Positions 19,401 to 26,771 of a stretch of 64,000 nucleotides of DNA are shown here, piece by piece (position 1 is the stretch's first letter; the number at the start of each line of letters is the position of its first letter). Made by a program: the position numbers and the translations under genes. Below the pieces are notes generated by a model. It was not told where the DNA came from, made no database searches, and saw only the letters and a program-made list of their open reading frames with translations. Source of the DNA: Lachnospiraceae bacterium (lineage in GTDB: Bacteria; Bacillota; Clostridia; Lachnospirales; Lachnospiraceae); contig JAQVCT010000003.1 of assembly GCA_028689655.1 (NCBI GenBank), forward strand, positions 1 through 64,000. The letters are read 5' to 3'.

Positions 19401-19534
19401 ATTGGCATATTCATATCCGGTATTAACTGTAAAGACATACCTGTCACAGAAGTAAGACCGAATATAATCAACGCAACGACACATACAATGGCCGCAATAG
19501 GTCGATTTAATACTGTTTTTGTAAGCTTACTCAT
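16415..19534 (-). CDS. RND family efflux transporter permease (AcrB/SwrC-like)
   Basis: A 1039-aa HAE1-type RND pump. It starts MSKLTKTVLNRPIAAIV, has one N-terminal membrane helix, a large extracytoplasmic domain (about 35-330), a membrane block with MVDNAIVVIE (the intramembrane Asp region, about 405), a second extracytoplasmic domain (about 560-850), and a final block with LMGFLMLVGIVVNNGILYVD. Gram-positive members include SwrC of Bacillus and export lipopeptides or amphiphiles across one membrane. The adaptor gene upstream overlaps it by eight bases, so the two are co-translated. No outer-membrane channel gene is present, as expected. Regulation probably comes from the divergent TetR gene beyond the adaptor. 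Confidence 0.92.
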   Translation of the reverse strand: MSKLTKTVLNRPIAAIVCVVALIIFGLTSVTGMSLQLIPDMNMPMMIVFTVYPQAGPEDVEKLVTEKIEDACATVSGLDTTQSQSQDNMSIVIFQFDYGTNMDSTYTDMQEAIDRVKSDLPDDAQSPTIMELDMNASDSMTISIDSDADVDLLNEVKNNIEPELKKVSDVADITTSGGDEKYISVQLYPEYVSQYGLDISSIANAITSVNFTMPAGSADYGNQSLNLSSEVRYEDVNQLEQVPITTGSGQVIHLSDVANVHYATKEATSLSRYNGNNNVSIGISKKQSSSAVTLSNKIQKTITTLQEKYPDLNIKVVYDASETILSSLKSIAETLVMAIVLSMLVLFLFFGDMKASLIVGSSMPISVLLTFILMNFLGFSLNMVTMGALVIGIGMMVDNAIVVIEMCFRKHDEGLDFKQAAYEGTKVVTNSIVASTVTSVVVYLPMAGMEGISGQMFGQLGYTIVFALVASLVSAMTLIPLCFSIYKPLEKKNSPVTKCVNAVAEKYGRLLEKVLHKKKLVSLFAVLLFVLAVYMAQFVRTELMASTDEGQVSVEISYRPGLRLENMDEIARKVEAFVAESPEIENYSTTVTQSSSSMMGSGSKSNISAYVKDDSKLSTADIVDQWNQELAGFDNNCTINVSSASSMGMSGMGGGVTKEIVVRGTDLNELKAASKQVEDSMKDVPGVLNIDADLSDTSSKADVVIDPIKARAKGFTAQQVAGLLYTNMTGTDAMDVSIDDRDYTVTVEYPSDRYQNMNDVSGMTFTNSNGVAVPLSEIGEIVFTDTPQTIMREDGQFQASVTATLTKATQYTAGDEIQKKAAALQFPESVELGTNSMDEMMAEEFGALGSAIITAIFLIFMVMAIQFESIRYSLLVMFCIPFSLIGSIFLLLISGGKISMTSLMGFLMLVGIVVNNGILYVDTTNLNRKTMRTEDALIDAGKSRLRPILMTTLTTILSMIPMAIGWGDNAAMMQGMSLVIIGGLTASTILTLILLPTFYMIVHNKSKEKKLRKKLIAEGKIVENRKFSLKGKFKRTKKD

Positions 19535-21740
19535 TTACTGTCTCCTCTTGGTTCGTTGCCTCTTCTGTAGCTGTTTCTGTAGTCACTTCTGTAGTTGCTT
19601 CTGTAGTTGCTTCTGTGGTATCCGTTTCGGTTTCTGTTTCTGCAACTGTTTCCGGAGCATCCTGTTCTGTCATATCTTCAGCATCCAATGATTTTAAATA
19701 TTCGGTTTTCACATAGGCATCGCTGCCTTCATATACGATCTTGCTCCAGCCGTCAGCAGCTTCTTCCAGTCTGGTGTATTTCTGCCCTGTCACAGCCATG
19801 CCTACTTTCTCTGAGTCTGTGCTGGCTGCTGCTCTGATGTTTACGTTGTCTGTGGTCTCCACCTGTTCTCCCTGTGCTGCATTGGCATCTTCTGTCTGAG
19901 CTTCGGTGGTACTCTCCTCCGTGGATGTCTCTGTAACTGCTTCCTCTGTTGTATCCTGTACCTTCACTGCTTCTTCAATCACCGCGCCGTCTTTCAACTG
20001 AGAACCCCAACTGGTGATTACCTTATCTCCTGGTGTAAGTCCGGATACTACTTCCACATTATTCTCATCTGCGATGCCTGTTGTGATATCTGTTCGTACT
20101 GCCACTCCATCTTTTGCACAATAGACATAAGCCTGTTCACTTTCATAGTAAACAGCATCGATAGGAACTGTCATGACATCGATTGCCTGCTGTGTTGCCG
20201 TGGTAAGCTTTACAGAAGTTCCTGTGATAAAACTGTCTGCACCGGAGCCTGTCAATGTTACCTCCACTTTGAACAGACCTTTTTGTGCATCCACTGTACT
20301 TTCTATATTAGAAATAGATGCATCATATGTAGTGCCTTCCTTTTCGATGGTAACGCTCTGTCCCATGCTCATATTCTTCATGGCATTCTCCGCTACATAA
20401 AAAGTTACTTTCTTACTGTCTGTACTGGATATTACATATGCTACTGACTGATTGGAAGCCATCTCATACTGCTGTACATTGATCTGTTGGATAACACCAC
20501 TTACCGGTGAAGTAACTTTGGTATAATCCAACTGCAGGTTTGCTGATGCCAGCTGTGCGTTGGCACTTGTAAGATTTGCATTGGCTGTTGTAACAGAGTT
20601 GGCTGAACTGATGACCTGTGCATCTCCTCCTACGATCTGTGCATTGGCATTTGCAGTGATGGTGTTTTTCGTAAAATTCTCATAATCCTCTTTATATTTT
20701 TCTGCCAGAGCCTGTGCCTCCTCAGCACTTTTCAGAGAATCTGCTGATGTCTGTGTGCTGATAGCCGCCTGGATCTGTGCGACAAGAGCAGAACTGTAGG
20801 AGCCTTCCAGAGACTTGTCCGTAGATTTTGCTCCCTCGTAAGCATTTCTTGCGGAGGACACTACCACTGCCAGTTCCTCCCCGGAACTATAATTGGAATT
20901 AAGACTGAGATAGTAATTTGCAACCTCTGTTTTCTCCGTGAAACCTGACAGCTCTGAATCACTGATTCCATGACTCTTTGCTTCCTCCTTCGCTGCATCT
21001 ATATCTGATGCCTGTGAAATATTATTATATCTCTTCTGAAGTTCCGTCAGACTCTCCAGATATTCCTCTGTATAACCGATATTATCTTCTGCGCTCTCTT
21101 TATTATCCTTCACATTATCGGCTTGTTTCTGCGCATTGACAAAGGACTCATTTGCCAATCCTTTGCTTCCCTTTGCAGCTCCCACGTTTCTCTTTGCACT
21201 GTTTACACTATTCTCCAACTGCTGCTCTGTGGTGGACATGGTTCCCAGTGTCTCACTTACAGAAGCTTTGGTGGCACCATTGCTCGCCTGCTGTGCGATC
21301 AATCCGGCTTCTGCCGTATTCAGATTTGCCTGAGCCATCTGTACACTTGCCTCTGCACTGGTTCTGGATATCTGAAGTGCCGTATCATCGATAGTGAATA
21401 ATAAATCCCCTGCATTTACATAATCACCCACCTCAAAATTCTTCGATGTGACCTCCCCCGCAATCTTGGGGATGATAGAAGTCTCCTCACTGCCCTCCAC
21501 GGTACCGATGAAATCGCTCATTACCTGAATTGTATTCGTGGAAGGAGCCGCCGTCTCTACCTGGATTGCCTTTACAGTTTCCTCTTCTGTAACATCTGCT
21601 TCCTGACTGCCGCACCCTGCTAATGCCACGCTGGACATGAGTACCGTCATTGCCAATAACCCGCAGCTGGTTCTTTTCCAATTTACAGCAGATTTTTTTT
21701 CTTTGTTGCTTTCTCTCTGTCTCGTCATAAATCTCTTCAT
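19527..21740 (-). CDS. RND efflux adaptor lipoprotein with C-terminal SH3 domain
   Basis: A 737-aa membrane-fusion protein, much longer than the usual 350-450. It has a lipoprotein signal (ALAGCGS), a biotinyl-lipoyl-like half motif (TSKNFEVGDYVNAGDLLFTID), a very long Ala/Ser/Gln-rich coiled-coil hairpin (about 125-400), the second lipoyl half (YTKVTSPVSGVIQQINV), beta-barrel and membrane-proximal domains, then a Thr/Glu-rich linker, a bacterial SH3 domain (about 625-690, with DNVNIRAAAS and DGWSKI) and an acidic Thr/Glu tail. The SH3 domain could hold the adaptor to peptidoglycan, replacing contact with an outer-membrane channel. Its stop overlaps the pump start. Start could also be Met5, which has a better-spaced GGA. 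Confidence 0.88.
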   Translation of the reverse strand: MKRFMTRQRESNKEKKSAVNWKRTSCGLLAMTVLMSSVALAGCGSQEADVTEEETVKAIQVETAAPSTNTIQVMSDFIGTVEGSEETSIIPKIAGEVTSKNFEVGDYVNAGDLLFTIDDTALQISRTSAEASVQMAQANLNTAEAGLIAQQASNGATKASVSETLGTMSTTEQQLENSVNSAKRNVGAAKGSKGLANESFVNAQKQADNVKDNKESAEDNIGYTEEYLESLTELQKRYNNISQASDIDAAKEEAKSHGISDSELSGFTEKTEVANYYLSLNSNYSSGEELAVVVSSARNAYEGAKSTDKSLEGSYSSALVAQIQAAISTQTSADSLKSAEEAQALAEKYKEDYENFTKNTITANANAQIVGGDAQVISSANSVTTANANLTSANAQLASANLQLDYTKVTSPVSGVIQQINVQQYEMASNQSVAYVISSTDSKKVTFYVAENAMKNMSMGQSVTIEKEGTTYDASISNIESTVDAQKGLFKVEVTLTGSGADSFITGTSVKLTTATQQAIDVMTVPIDAVYYESEQAYVYCAKDGVAVRTDITTGIADENNVEVVSGLTPGDKVITSWGSQLKDGAVIEEAVKVQDTTEEAVTETSTEESTTEAQTEDANAAQGEQVETTDNVNIRAAASTDSEKVGMAVTGQKYTRLEEAADGWSKIVYEGSDAYVKTEYLKSLDAEDMTEQDAPETVAETETETDTTEATTEATTEVTTETATEEATNQEETVNE

Positions 21741-21801
21741 CCTTTACAATTCTCCTATTTAGCTCCTCATTATTGTTTCTATTGTCAATTCTATGATCAA
21801 A

Positions 21802-21845
21802 CACCTGTTGGAAATCCATCACTTGTTGATTTCCAACTCAAGGTG
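21802..21845 (-). promoter_or_regulatory. Leader hairpin upstream of the RND adaptor gene
   Basis: CACCT + GTTGGAAATC, an 11-base loop, then GATTTCCAAC + AAGGTG: a ten-base perfect stem with a five-base extension, 62-105 bases before the adaptor start and after the likely promoter. It is not followed by a T run, so it is more probably a leader structure than a terminator. Confidence 0.45.
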
Positions 21846-21894
21846 CATTATAATTATTTAAGTATTAAATAGCAATATGCAATTTTTCAAAGTT

Positions 21895-21910
21895 TGTTCA
21901 TTTTTGAACA
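21895..21910. promoter_or_regulatory. TetR operator candidate between regulator and RND operon
   Basis: TGTTCATTTTTGAACA is a perfect 16-base palindrome (TGTTCA-TTTT-TGAACA) in the 311-base gap between the divergent tetR and pump genes. A TATAAT at 21991-21996 is a likely -10 for the tetR gene. The site is placed to control the pump operon promoter. Apart from this palindrome, the -10 and the leader hairpin, the gap is AT-rich and shows nothing else. Confidence 0.5.
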
Positions 21911-22051
21911 CTTTTCTATTTTCTGTTGGAATGAATTTTTTACTTCTAAAAAAACTGTAAACACACTATAAAATCTCTCTGTTTTTTCTATATAATATAT
22001 CTAAAATATGGAAAAACGGAACTATAAAACTTTCATACAAAGGAGAAACCT

Positions 22052-22630
22052 ATGGAACCCAAAAATGTGCTTCGCTCTAAAAAATTATTAAAGGAAGCAG
22101 TCCAAACGCTCATGGTATCTAAAAATGCCTCTGACATCAAAGTGACAGAGATCACTGCCCTTGCTGAAGTGAACCGCGGAACTTTCTACGCCCATTACAA
22201 CACGGTATATGATGTGATCGGTGAGATAGAAGATGACCTCATCGATGACTTCCTAGGGCCTCTGGAAGGTACCCTCAGCAACGTGGAAGATTACTTTTTC
22301 TATGTAAAAAAGACGCTTGCCACTTTCTATGAGCGTTCTACCAACCACCTTGTATCAGAGACTTTCAAACAGAATCTGTCTCCCCGTGGGATAACGAAAT
22401 TAAAGGAACGCATCTGTAAAATTATTGAAACTCATCTTCCTGTGGAATACACACCGGAAAAACAACTGGAATATCGAATCCGTGTATCCTTTCTCCTGTC
22501 CGGCTATATGGGGCTTCTGGAAGACTGGAGTAATGGCAGTCTTGGGGATATTTCCTCGGATACCATGTATGACTATATTCATGAGTTCGCATTGAAAATC
22601 GTACATTCTCCCGAGGATGCCCCCTACTGA
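22052..22630 (+). CDS. TetR/AcrR family transcriptional regulator
   Basis: A 192-aa regulator with the N-terminal TetR helix-turn-helix at about residues 10-55 (KVTEITALAEVNRGTFYAHYNTVYDVIGEI), matching the TetR pattern ITxxAxVxxGTFYxHF. The rest is an alpha-helical ligand-binding domain with a polar/hydrophobic mix. GGAG lies seven bases before the ATG. It is the only plus-strand gene here and is divergent from the RND adaptor-pump operon, the classic arrangement for a local repressor that releases the pump genes when an exported compound binds. It ends just before a shared terminator hairpin. Confidence 0.88.
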   Translation: MEPKNVLRSKKLLKEAVQTLMVSKNASDIKVTEITALAEVNRGTFYAHYNTVYDVIGEIEDDLIDDFLGPLEGTLSNVEDYFFYVKKTLATFYERSTNHLVSETFKQNLSPRGITKLKERICKIIETHLPVEYTPEKQLEYRIRVSFLLSGYMGLLEDWSNGSLGDISSDTMYDYIHEFALKIVHSPEDAPY

Positions 22631-22646
22631 CAGGAACAAAAAAGAA

Positions 22647-22679
22647 AACCGCCTGCAATAATTCCTACTGCAAACGGTT
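22647..22679. terminator. Bidirectional terminator between tetR and SEC-C gene
   Basis: AACCG/CGGTT with inner GCA/TGC pairs form an interrupted stem in the 62-base gap between two convergent genes. It is flanked by A-rich sequence on the left and TTCATTTTGTTTATCTTATTT on the right, so it can serve both strands. Confidence 0.5.
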
Positions 22680-22692
22680 CATTTTGTTTATC

Positions 22693-23211
22693 TTATTTGT
22701 TCTTTCCACAACATTTTTTGTATTTTTTCCCTGAACCACATGGACATGGATCATTTGGATATACTTTTTCTTCTTTTACAACGGTTGTAGATAATTTCTG
22801 TTCCTTGTAAAGAGTCCTGCGTGTGTCTTCATCTAAGACATCATTCCACTCTTCCAGGTCATATAACCAGTCTGCGCCGGCTCCAACCATATTCTTATAA
22901 AGTAACTCGATATCAAATCCAAGACTTACCTTGGTATCTTCCTCCATCTCTTCGATTGGATTCGGTTTCTTTAAACTGTCATTGATACCATCCAGAAATC
23001 CTGTCATTGTCATAAGATCAACGTCAAATTTCTCTGCTAATTCCTTTACGGTACCTTTCACTGCTTTCTTAGGCGTCTTTAACAGTTCCTGATAGATGCT
23101 CTTCTCTGTCTGAAAATACGCAGCCCACAGTCTCTGTAAATCACCTTTATTGGCTGTCTCTGAATAAGCCATATCACGCCATTGTTGTAATAATGCCATT
23201 GTTTCTTCCAT
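22693..23211 (-). CDS. SEC-C metal-binding domain protein
   Basis: A 172-aa soluble protein with a helical body and a C-terminal SEC-C zinc motif, [18 protein letters not shown] (about 151-168), the same motif found at the end of SecA. The helical part has no domain I can name with certainty. Stand-alone SEC-C proteins are common in Clostridia and their role is mostly unknown; SecA-like chaperone or ribosome contact has been suggested for some. It is transcribed alone. Met5 is a possible alternative start because GGATGGAAG then sits at better spacing. The gene faces tetR across a shared terminator. Confidence 0.75.
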   Translation of the reverse strand: MEETMALLQQWRDMAYSETANKGDLQRLWAAYFQTEKSIYQELLKTPKKAVKGTVKELAEKFDVDLMTMTGFLDGINDSLKKPNPIEEMEEDTKVSLGFDIELLYKNMVGAGADWLYDLEEWNDVLDEDTRRTLYKEQKLSTTVVKEEKVYPNDPCPCGSGKKYKKCCGKNK

Positions 23212-23291
23212 CCTTTTTCTTTCAAAATATTAGTATTCCGTAACTACTTCCTACAGTATACCAAATTTTAAGGATAATTTCAAAATTTTTT

Positions 23292-24089
23292 TTAACAAGC
23301 TTTCGCATGGACGTGTAACTGCTTGTATCCTCTGTGTCTTGCCGGGGTGTAGATCAATGCTCCCACCTTATTGTAGACCCAGTATCCCACCACGCCCGGA
23401 TACTTCTTCAGCAGATTATTCTTCTGATATTTTTCCAGTAATGATCCGTCCGCCAGGATCTGTGCCTTCTCTCTAAACAGTTTGATAAGGTCATTATTAT
23501 TATGAATTTCTTTATCAAATTTCGTAAATGCCGAACCGATGACACTCATAAAATGCGCGTCAGATCCTGCAATACCAGGCTTTTTATATTTATTTGCCAG
23601 TGCCTTTGCCCTCACATTATCAATAATATGATTGCAGGCATTGAACGTCTCTATAAAATCAAATTTGTGTGCCATCTCTCTATTCTGTTTCCCGAACTTT
23701 GTGTTCATCAGAGCGAAGAAACCTGTTCCATAAGGATGCGCCGGTCCGAAGATCCCTCCCAGCTCATGAACGATCCTCTCCAGCTTCTCCACGGTCATGC
23801 CACGTGCTTCCAACAGTTTGCAGTGAACCTCATCAGGCAATACCACCAGCATATGTCCTGCATCTCTGGTATCGTATTCGATTCCTTTTAATACCACAAA
23901 TGGTTTGGCAAGTGTCTGATTGATCTGGCTGGCAATTTCTTTCCATTTACGATAGCCATCGTAAGAATTGTGATCCGTCACCAGCATCCCATCAAATCCC
24001 TGGGATATGAGTTTCTTAACGTAAGATTCAATATCTACTCTCGCATCAATAGATCCTTCTTTTGTATGACAATGCATGTCAAACTTCAT
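23292..24089 (-). CDS. PHP domain metal-dependent phosphoesterase
   Basis: A 265-aa PHP-family protein. Motif I is MHCHTKEGS (HxH), motif II is VTDHNSYDG, a central His lies in GPAHPYG, and the C-terminal metal motif is GSDAHF, together giving most of the expected metal ligands. Such stand-alone PHP proteins hydrolyse small phosphorylated substrates (for example 3',5'-nucleoside bisphosphates, as in YciV/RNase AM), but the substrate is not predictable here. The final 50 residues, ending RGYKQLHVHAKAC, look unusual and do not match a domain I recognise. AGGAGGG precedes the ATG. It is divergent from the NMT1 lipoprotein gene. Confidence 0.78.
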   Translation of the reverse strand: MKFDMHCHTKEGSIDARVDIESYVKKLISQGFDGMLVTDHNSYDGYRKWKEIASQINQTLAKPFVVLKGIEYDTRDAGHMLVVLPDEVHCKLLEARGMTVEKLERIVHELGGIFGPAHPYGTGFFALMNTKFGKQNREMAHKFDFIETFNACNHIIDNVRAKALANKYKKPGIAGSDAHFMSVIGSAFTKFDKEIHNNNDLIKLFREKAQILADGSLLEKYQKNNLLKKYPGVVGYWVYNKVGALIYTPARHRGYKQLHVHAKAC

Positions 24090-24338
24090 GTGTACCCTCC
24101 TGTTTTAGCCTTTCCGTGTATGGTTTCCCCTTTATTTCGATACTTCCTTCGATACTTCTATTCTATTCATCGCTTCATTTATCTACTATTTTTTCTCACA
24201 AGATATAGTATACATCTTTTTTCACTTCTATTTGTGAACTTTATGTTAACTTTTAGTACATTTTTAGTACATTTTTCCTATAGGAACCATTTTCCAGTAT
24301 TTCTATATAATGTAGTATTAGAAAAAAAGGAGTTTTTT

Positions 24339-25361
24339 ATGAAAAAGAAAACAATATCCATAGTAAGTCTCACATTACTTCTGATCTCACTGACAGCCCT
24401 GGCAGGCTGCGGCGTCCGTACCTCTCTCAATGATAAAAATCTGGAAAAAGTCACATTGAACGAAGTGGCACATTCCATATTCTATGCACCCATGTATGTG
24501 GCCATTGAAAATGGTTATTTTAAGGAGGAAGGAATCGAACTGAACCTGGTCACAGGATTTGGTGCTGACAAGACCATGACCGCCGTATTATCCGGGGATG
24601 CCGATGTTGGTTTCATGGGAAGTGAAGCGTCCATCTACACCTATCTGGGTGGCACCGAGGACTATGTGGTAAATTTTGCACAGTTGACCCAGCGTGCCGG
24701 AAACTTCTTAGTGGCAAGGGAACCTGTCTCCGATTTTAACTGGAAGGATCTGGAAGGTAAAAAAGTCCTGGGTGGTAGAAAAGGCGGTATGCCGCAAATG
24801 GTATTCGAATACATCTTAAAGAAAAATGGCATGAATCCTGCTACTGATCTCGCCATCGATCAAAGTATTGACTTCGGCTCCACCGCTGCCGCTTTCTCAG
24901 GCGGACAGGGTGACTTTACCGTAGAGTTCGAACCTGCAGCCACCAGTCTGGAATCCGAGGGCAAAGGATATGTGGTGGCTTCTCTGGGTGAAGATTCCGG
25001 CTACGTTCCCTACACCGCCTACTGTGCAAAGAACAGTTATCTGGAGAAACATCCCGAGACCGTACAGGGCTTTGTCAATGCTCTGCAAAAAGGCATGCTC
25101 TATGTAGATACCCATACTCCGGAGGAAATCGCTACCGTGATCCATCCACAATTCAAGGAAAACGATATCGAAACTGTGACTGCCATCGTATCCCGCTATT
25201 ATGACCAGGAGACCTGGAAAGATAATCTGATCTTCGAGGAAGACAGCTTTACTCTGCTGCAAGATATATTAGAAGAAGCCGGCGAATTAAGTGAACGCGT
25301 CCCATACGAGACTCTCGTGACCACAAAATATGCCGACTCCGCTATGCAAAATATAAAATAA
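24339..25361 (+). CDS. ABC transporter substrate-binding lipoprotein (NMT1/SsuA-like)
   Basis: A 340-aa lipoprotein: a signal peptide from MKKKTISIVSLTLLL to the lipobox ALAGCG, followed by an NMT1/ThiY/SsuA-type binding domain (starting KVTLNEVAHSIFYAPMYVAIENGYF, with the typical GADKTMTAVLSGDADVGFMG). The family binds aliphatic sulfonates, taurine, nitrate or thiamine precursors. The start at 24339 follows AAAGGAG by six bases; the longer open frame upstream is not supported. No permease or ATPase gene is adjacent, so it is an orphan. A miniature element begins four bases after its stop and separates it from the convergent hemerythrin-CutC gene. Confidence 0.85.
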   Translation: MKKKTISIVSLTLLLISLTALAGCGVRTSLNDKNLEKVTLNEVAHSIFYAPMYVAIENGYFKEEGIELNLVTGFGADKTMTAVLSGDADVGFMGSEASIYTYLGGTEDYVVNFAQLTQRAGNFLVAREPVSDFNWKDLEGKKVLGGRKGGMPQMVFEYILKKNGMNPATDLAIDQSIDFGSTAAAFSGGQGDFTVEFEPAATSLESEGKGYVVASLGEDSGYVPYTAYCAKNSYLEKHPETVQGFVNALQKGMLYVDTHTPEEIATVIHPQFKENDIETVTAIVSRYYDQETWKDNLIFEEDSFTLLQDILEEAGELSERVPYETLVTTKYADSAMQNIK

Positions 25362-25364
25362 TCA

Positions 25365-25517
25365 TAACTATTCAGAACACCCCATGCGCAAAATCGCTTC
25401 TTCGAAGCTTTCCTTTTGCTTATGTGGTTACTTCGCCAAATAAATTCACAAAAATCAGCTCACTCATGCAAGCATGATTCGCATATTTTTATGAATTTGC
25501 CTGGCTCTGAATAGTTA
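25365..25517. mobile_element. MITE copy A, 153 bp
   Basis: Reverse-complement copy of the element at 38223-38375, nearly identical over the whole length; the main difference is a two-base indel near one end. Ends are inverted repeats TAACTATTCAGA and TCTGAATAGTTA. The interior has no ORF and includes inner complementary segments such as CTTCTTCGAAG and CATGCAAGCATG. The outermost G of the terminal repeat is not kept at the left end and no target duplication is evident here, so this copy is older or has decayed at its border. It lies between two convergent genes and may act as their terminator. Confidence 0.75.
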
Positions 25518-25526
25518 CAAATAATC

Positions 25527-26729
25527 TTAGATTCTATTCAATATTGCGACTGCATCTGCAATCCTTTTCTCATCGGGTACCAGGGTGATATATTCGTTGA
25601 AACTTTCTATCCCTGCGTGTACTTCCATGTTACGATGAATCATCCTGCTCTCCCGCTGAACGATTCCTGAGATTCGGAACGCAGTCGCTCCTGTGTGCTC
25701 ATAGACCTTCCAAATGGCATTTCCATCGATTCCACAATTGACCATGACCCGCACTTTTCCTTTACCTGCCTCCATTAACCGGGTAAGCATATCGATTCCA
25801 TTCAGGCAGCTTGCCCTCTGACCGCTGGTAATAACCCTTTTGATTCCAAGCTCCCCCGCTTCCTTTATGGTCTGTAAGGGATCACTGCAGACATCCATCA
25901 CACGGTTCAAGGTCACACTCATCCTCCCTGCCGTGAGAATCATTCGCTGCATCTGTGGGTAATCCAAGCTTCCATTCGGTTGTAAGGCTCCAATGACAAT
26001 TCCGTCCGCGCCCTCTTTTTTGAACAGCTTGATCTGTGCAAGCATCAATGCGAACTCTGTGGCATTATAGAGATAATCACCACTTCTGGGCCTTATCACC
26101 ACATCAATCTTCGTGTCGCACCGCTTCCTGATTTCCTGGAAGAGTGCAAGGGTAGGTGTCGTCCCTCCAATGATCATATTGCTGCAAAGCTCTATCCGAT
26201 CTACGCCCAATTCCACAGCCCGCACTGCGGAATCAATATTGTCCATCACCGCCGTCAGCAGGAAATTTTCACGATTACTCTTTTTCTGTTTCTGTGTTTC
26301 CACCCCTGGGGGAAGTCTCATCAAAAGGTACTCCGCCATTCTGCGGTCCGTCACCATCATATGTAGAAAACTCCATTGCTGCATGGCTTCCTTGATTCGC
26401 CGTAACCCCGTCAGTGGATTCATTTTCAGGGCATGGAAATCAATCTCCTGCACCTTCCGCACGCCATCCTGGTGTTCCTTTCTATGCTGCTCCAGCTCCG
26501 GATAGTCCATCTGCTGCATCATACTTTCTTCTTCATAAAAATGATACGCCACATAATCGCGCAATCCACATACGATCTTTAATAGTTGTTCATCCGTCAC
26601 ACCAATACATTTTGTAGTGATCAACTGCTCTATTTCTCTGCCAATTGCGAAGAACTGTTTATGCTGATAATCCAATATCTCAATATGCATCTCCAATTCC
26701 CTATGCCAATCAAAGCTAAAATCGAACAC
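25527..26729 (-). CDS. Fusion of bacteriohemerythrin and CutC-like domain
   Basis: A 400-aa two-domain protein. Residues about 1-135 are a bacteriohemerythrin with all seven expected di-iron ligands at family spacing: His23 (LDYQH), His63 and Glu67 (YHFYEEE), His82 and His86 (HRKEH), His123 and Asp128 (LHMMVTD). Residues about 155-400 are a CutC-type TIM barrel, with VELGVDRIELCSNMIIGGTTPT and VIRPRSGDYLYN; the usual HRAFD is NRVMD here and GGGI is NCGI. CutC was linked to copper homeostasis, though that role is disputed; hemerythrin binds O2 or other small oxidants. The fusion is in one uninterrupted frame. The start is GTG after GCGGGTG. It lies 43 bases after the FNT channel gene and is probably co-transcribed with it. 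Confidence 0.85.
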   Translation of the reverse strand: MFDFSFDWHRELEMHIEILDYQHKQFFAIGREIEQLITTKCIGVTDEQLLKIVCGLRDYVAYHFYEEESMMQQMDYPELEQHRKEHQDGVRKVQEIDFHALKMNPLTGLRRIKEAMQQWSFLHMMVTDRRMAEYLLMRLPPGVETQKQKKSNRENFLLTAVMDNIDSAVRAVELGVDRIELCSNMIIGGTTPTLALFQEIRKRCDTKIDVVIRPRSGDYLYNATEFALMLAQIKLFKKEGADGIVIGALQPNGSLDYPQMQRMILTAGRMSVTLNRVMDVCSDPLQTIKEAGELGIKRVITSGQRASCLNGIDMLTRLMEAGKGKVRVMVNCGIDGNAIWKVYEHTGATAFRISGIVQRESRMIHRNMEVHAGIESFNEYITLVPDEKRIADAVAILNRI

Positions 26730-26771
26730 TTTATCACCCGCTTTCGGATTCCATAATCGCTTCCCGCGATT

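Noticed and set aside
23970-24338. Long N-terminal extension of the NMT1 lipoprotein
   Set aside because: A perfect lipoprotein signal with AAAGGAG begins at 24339; the extension overlaps the divergent PHP gene and its promoter.
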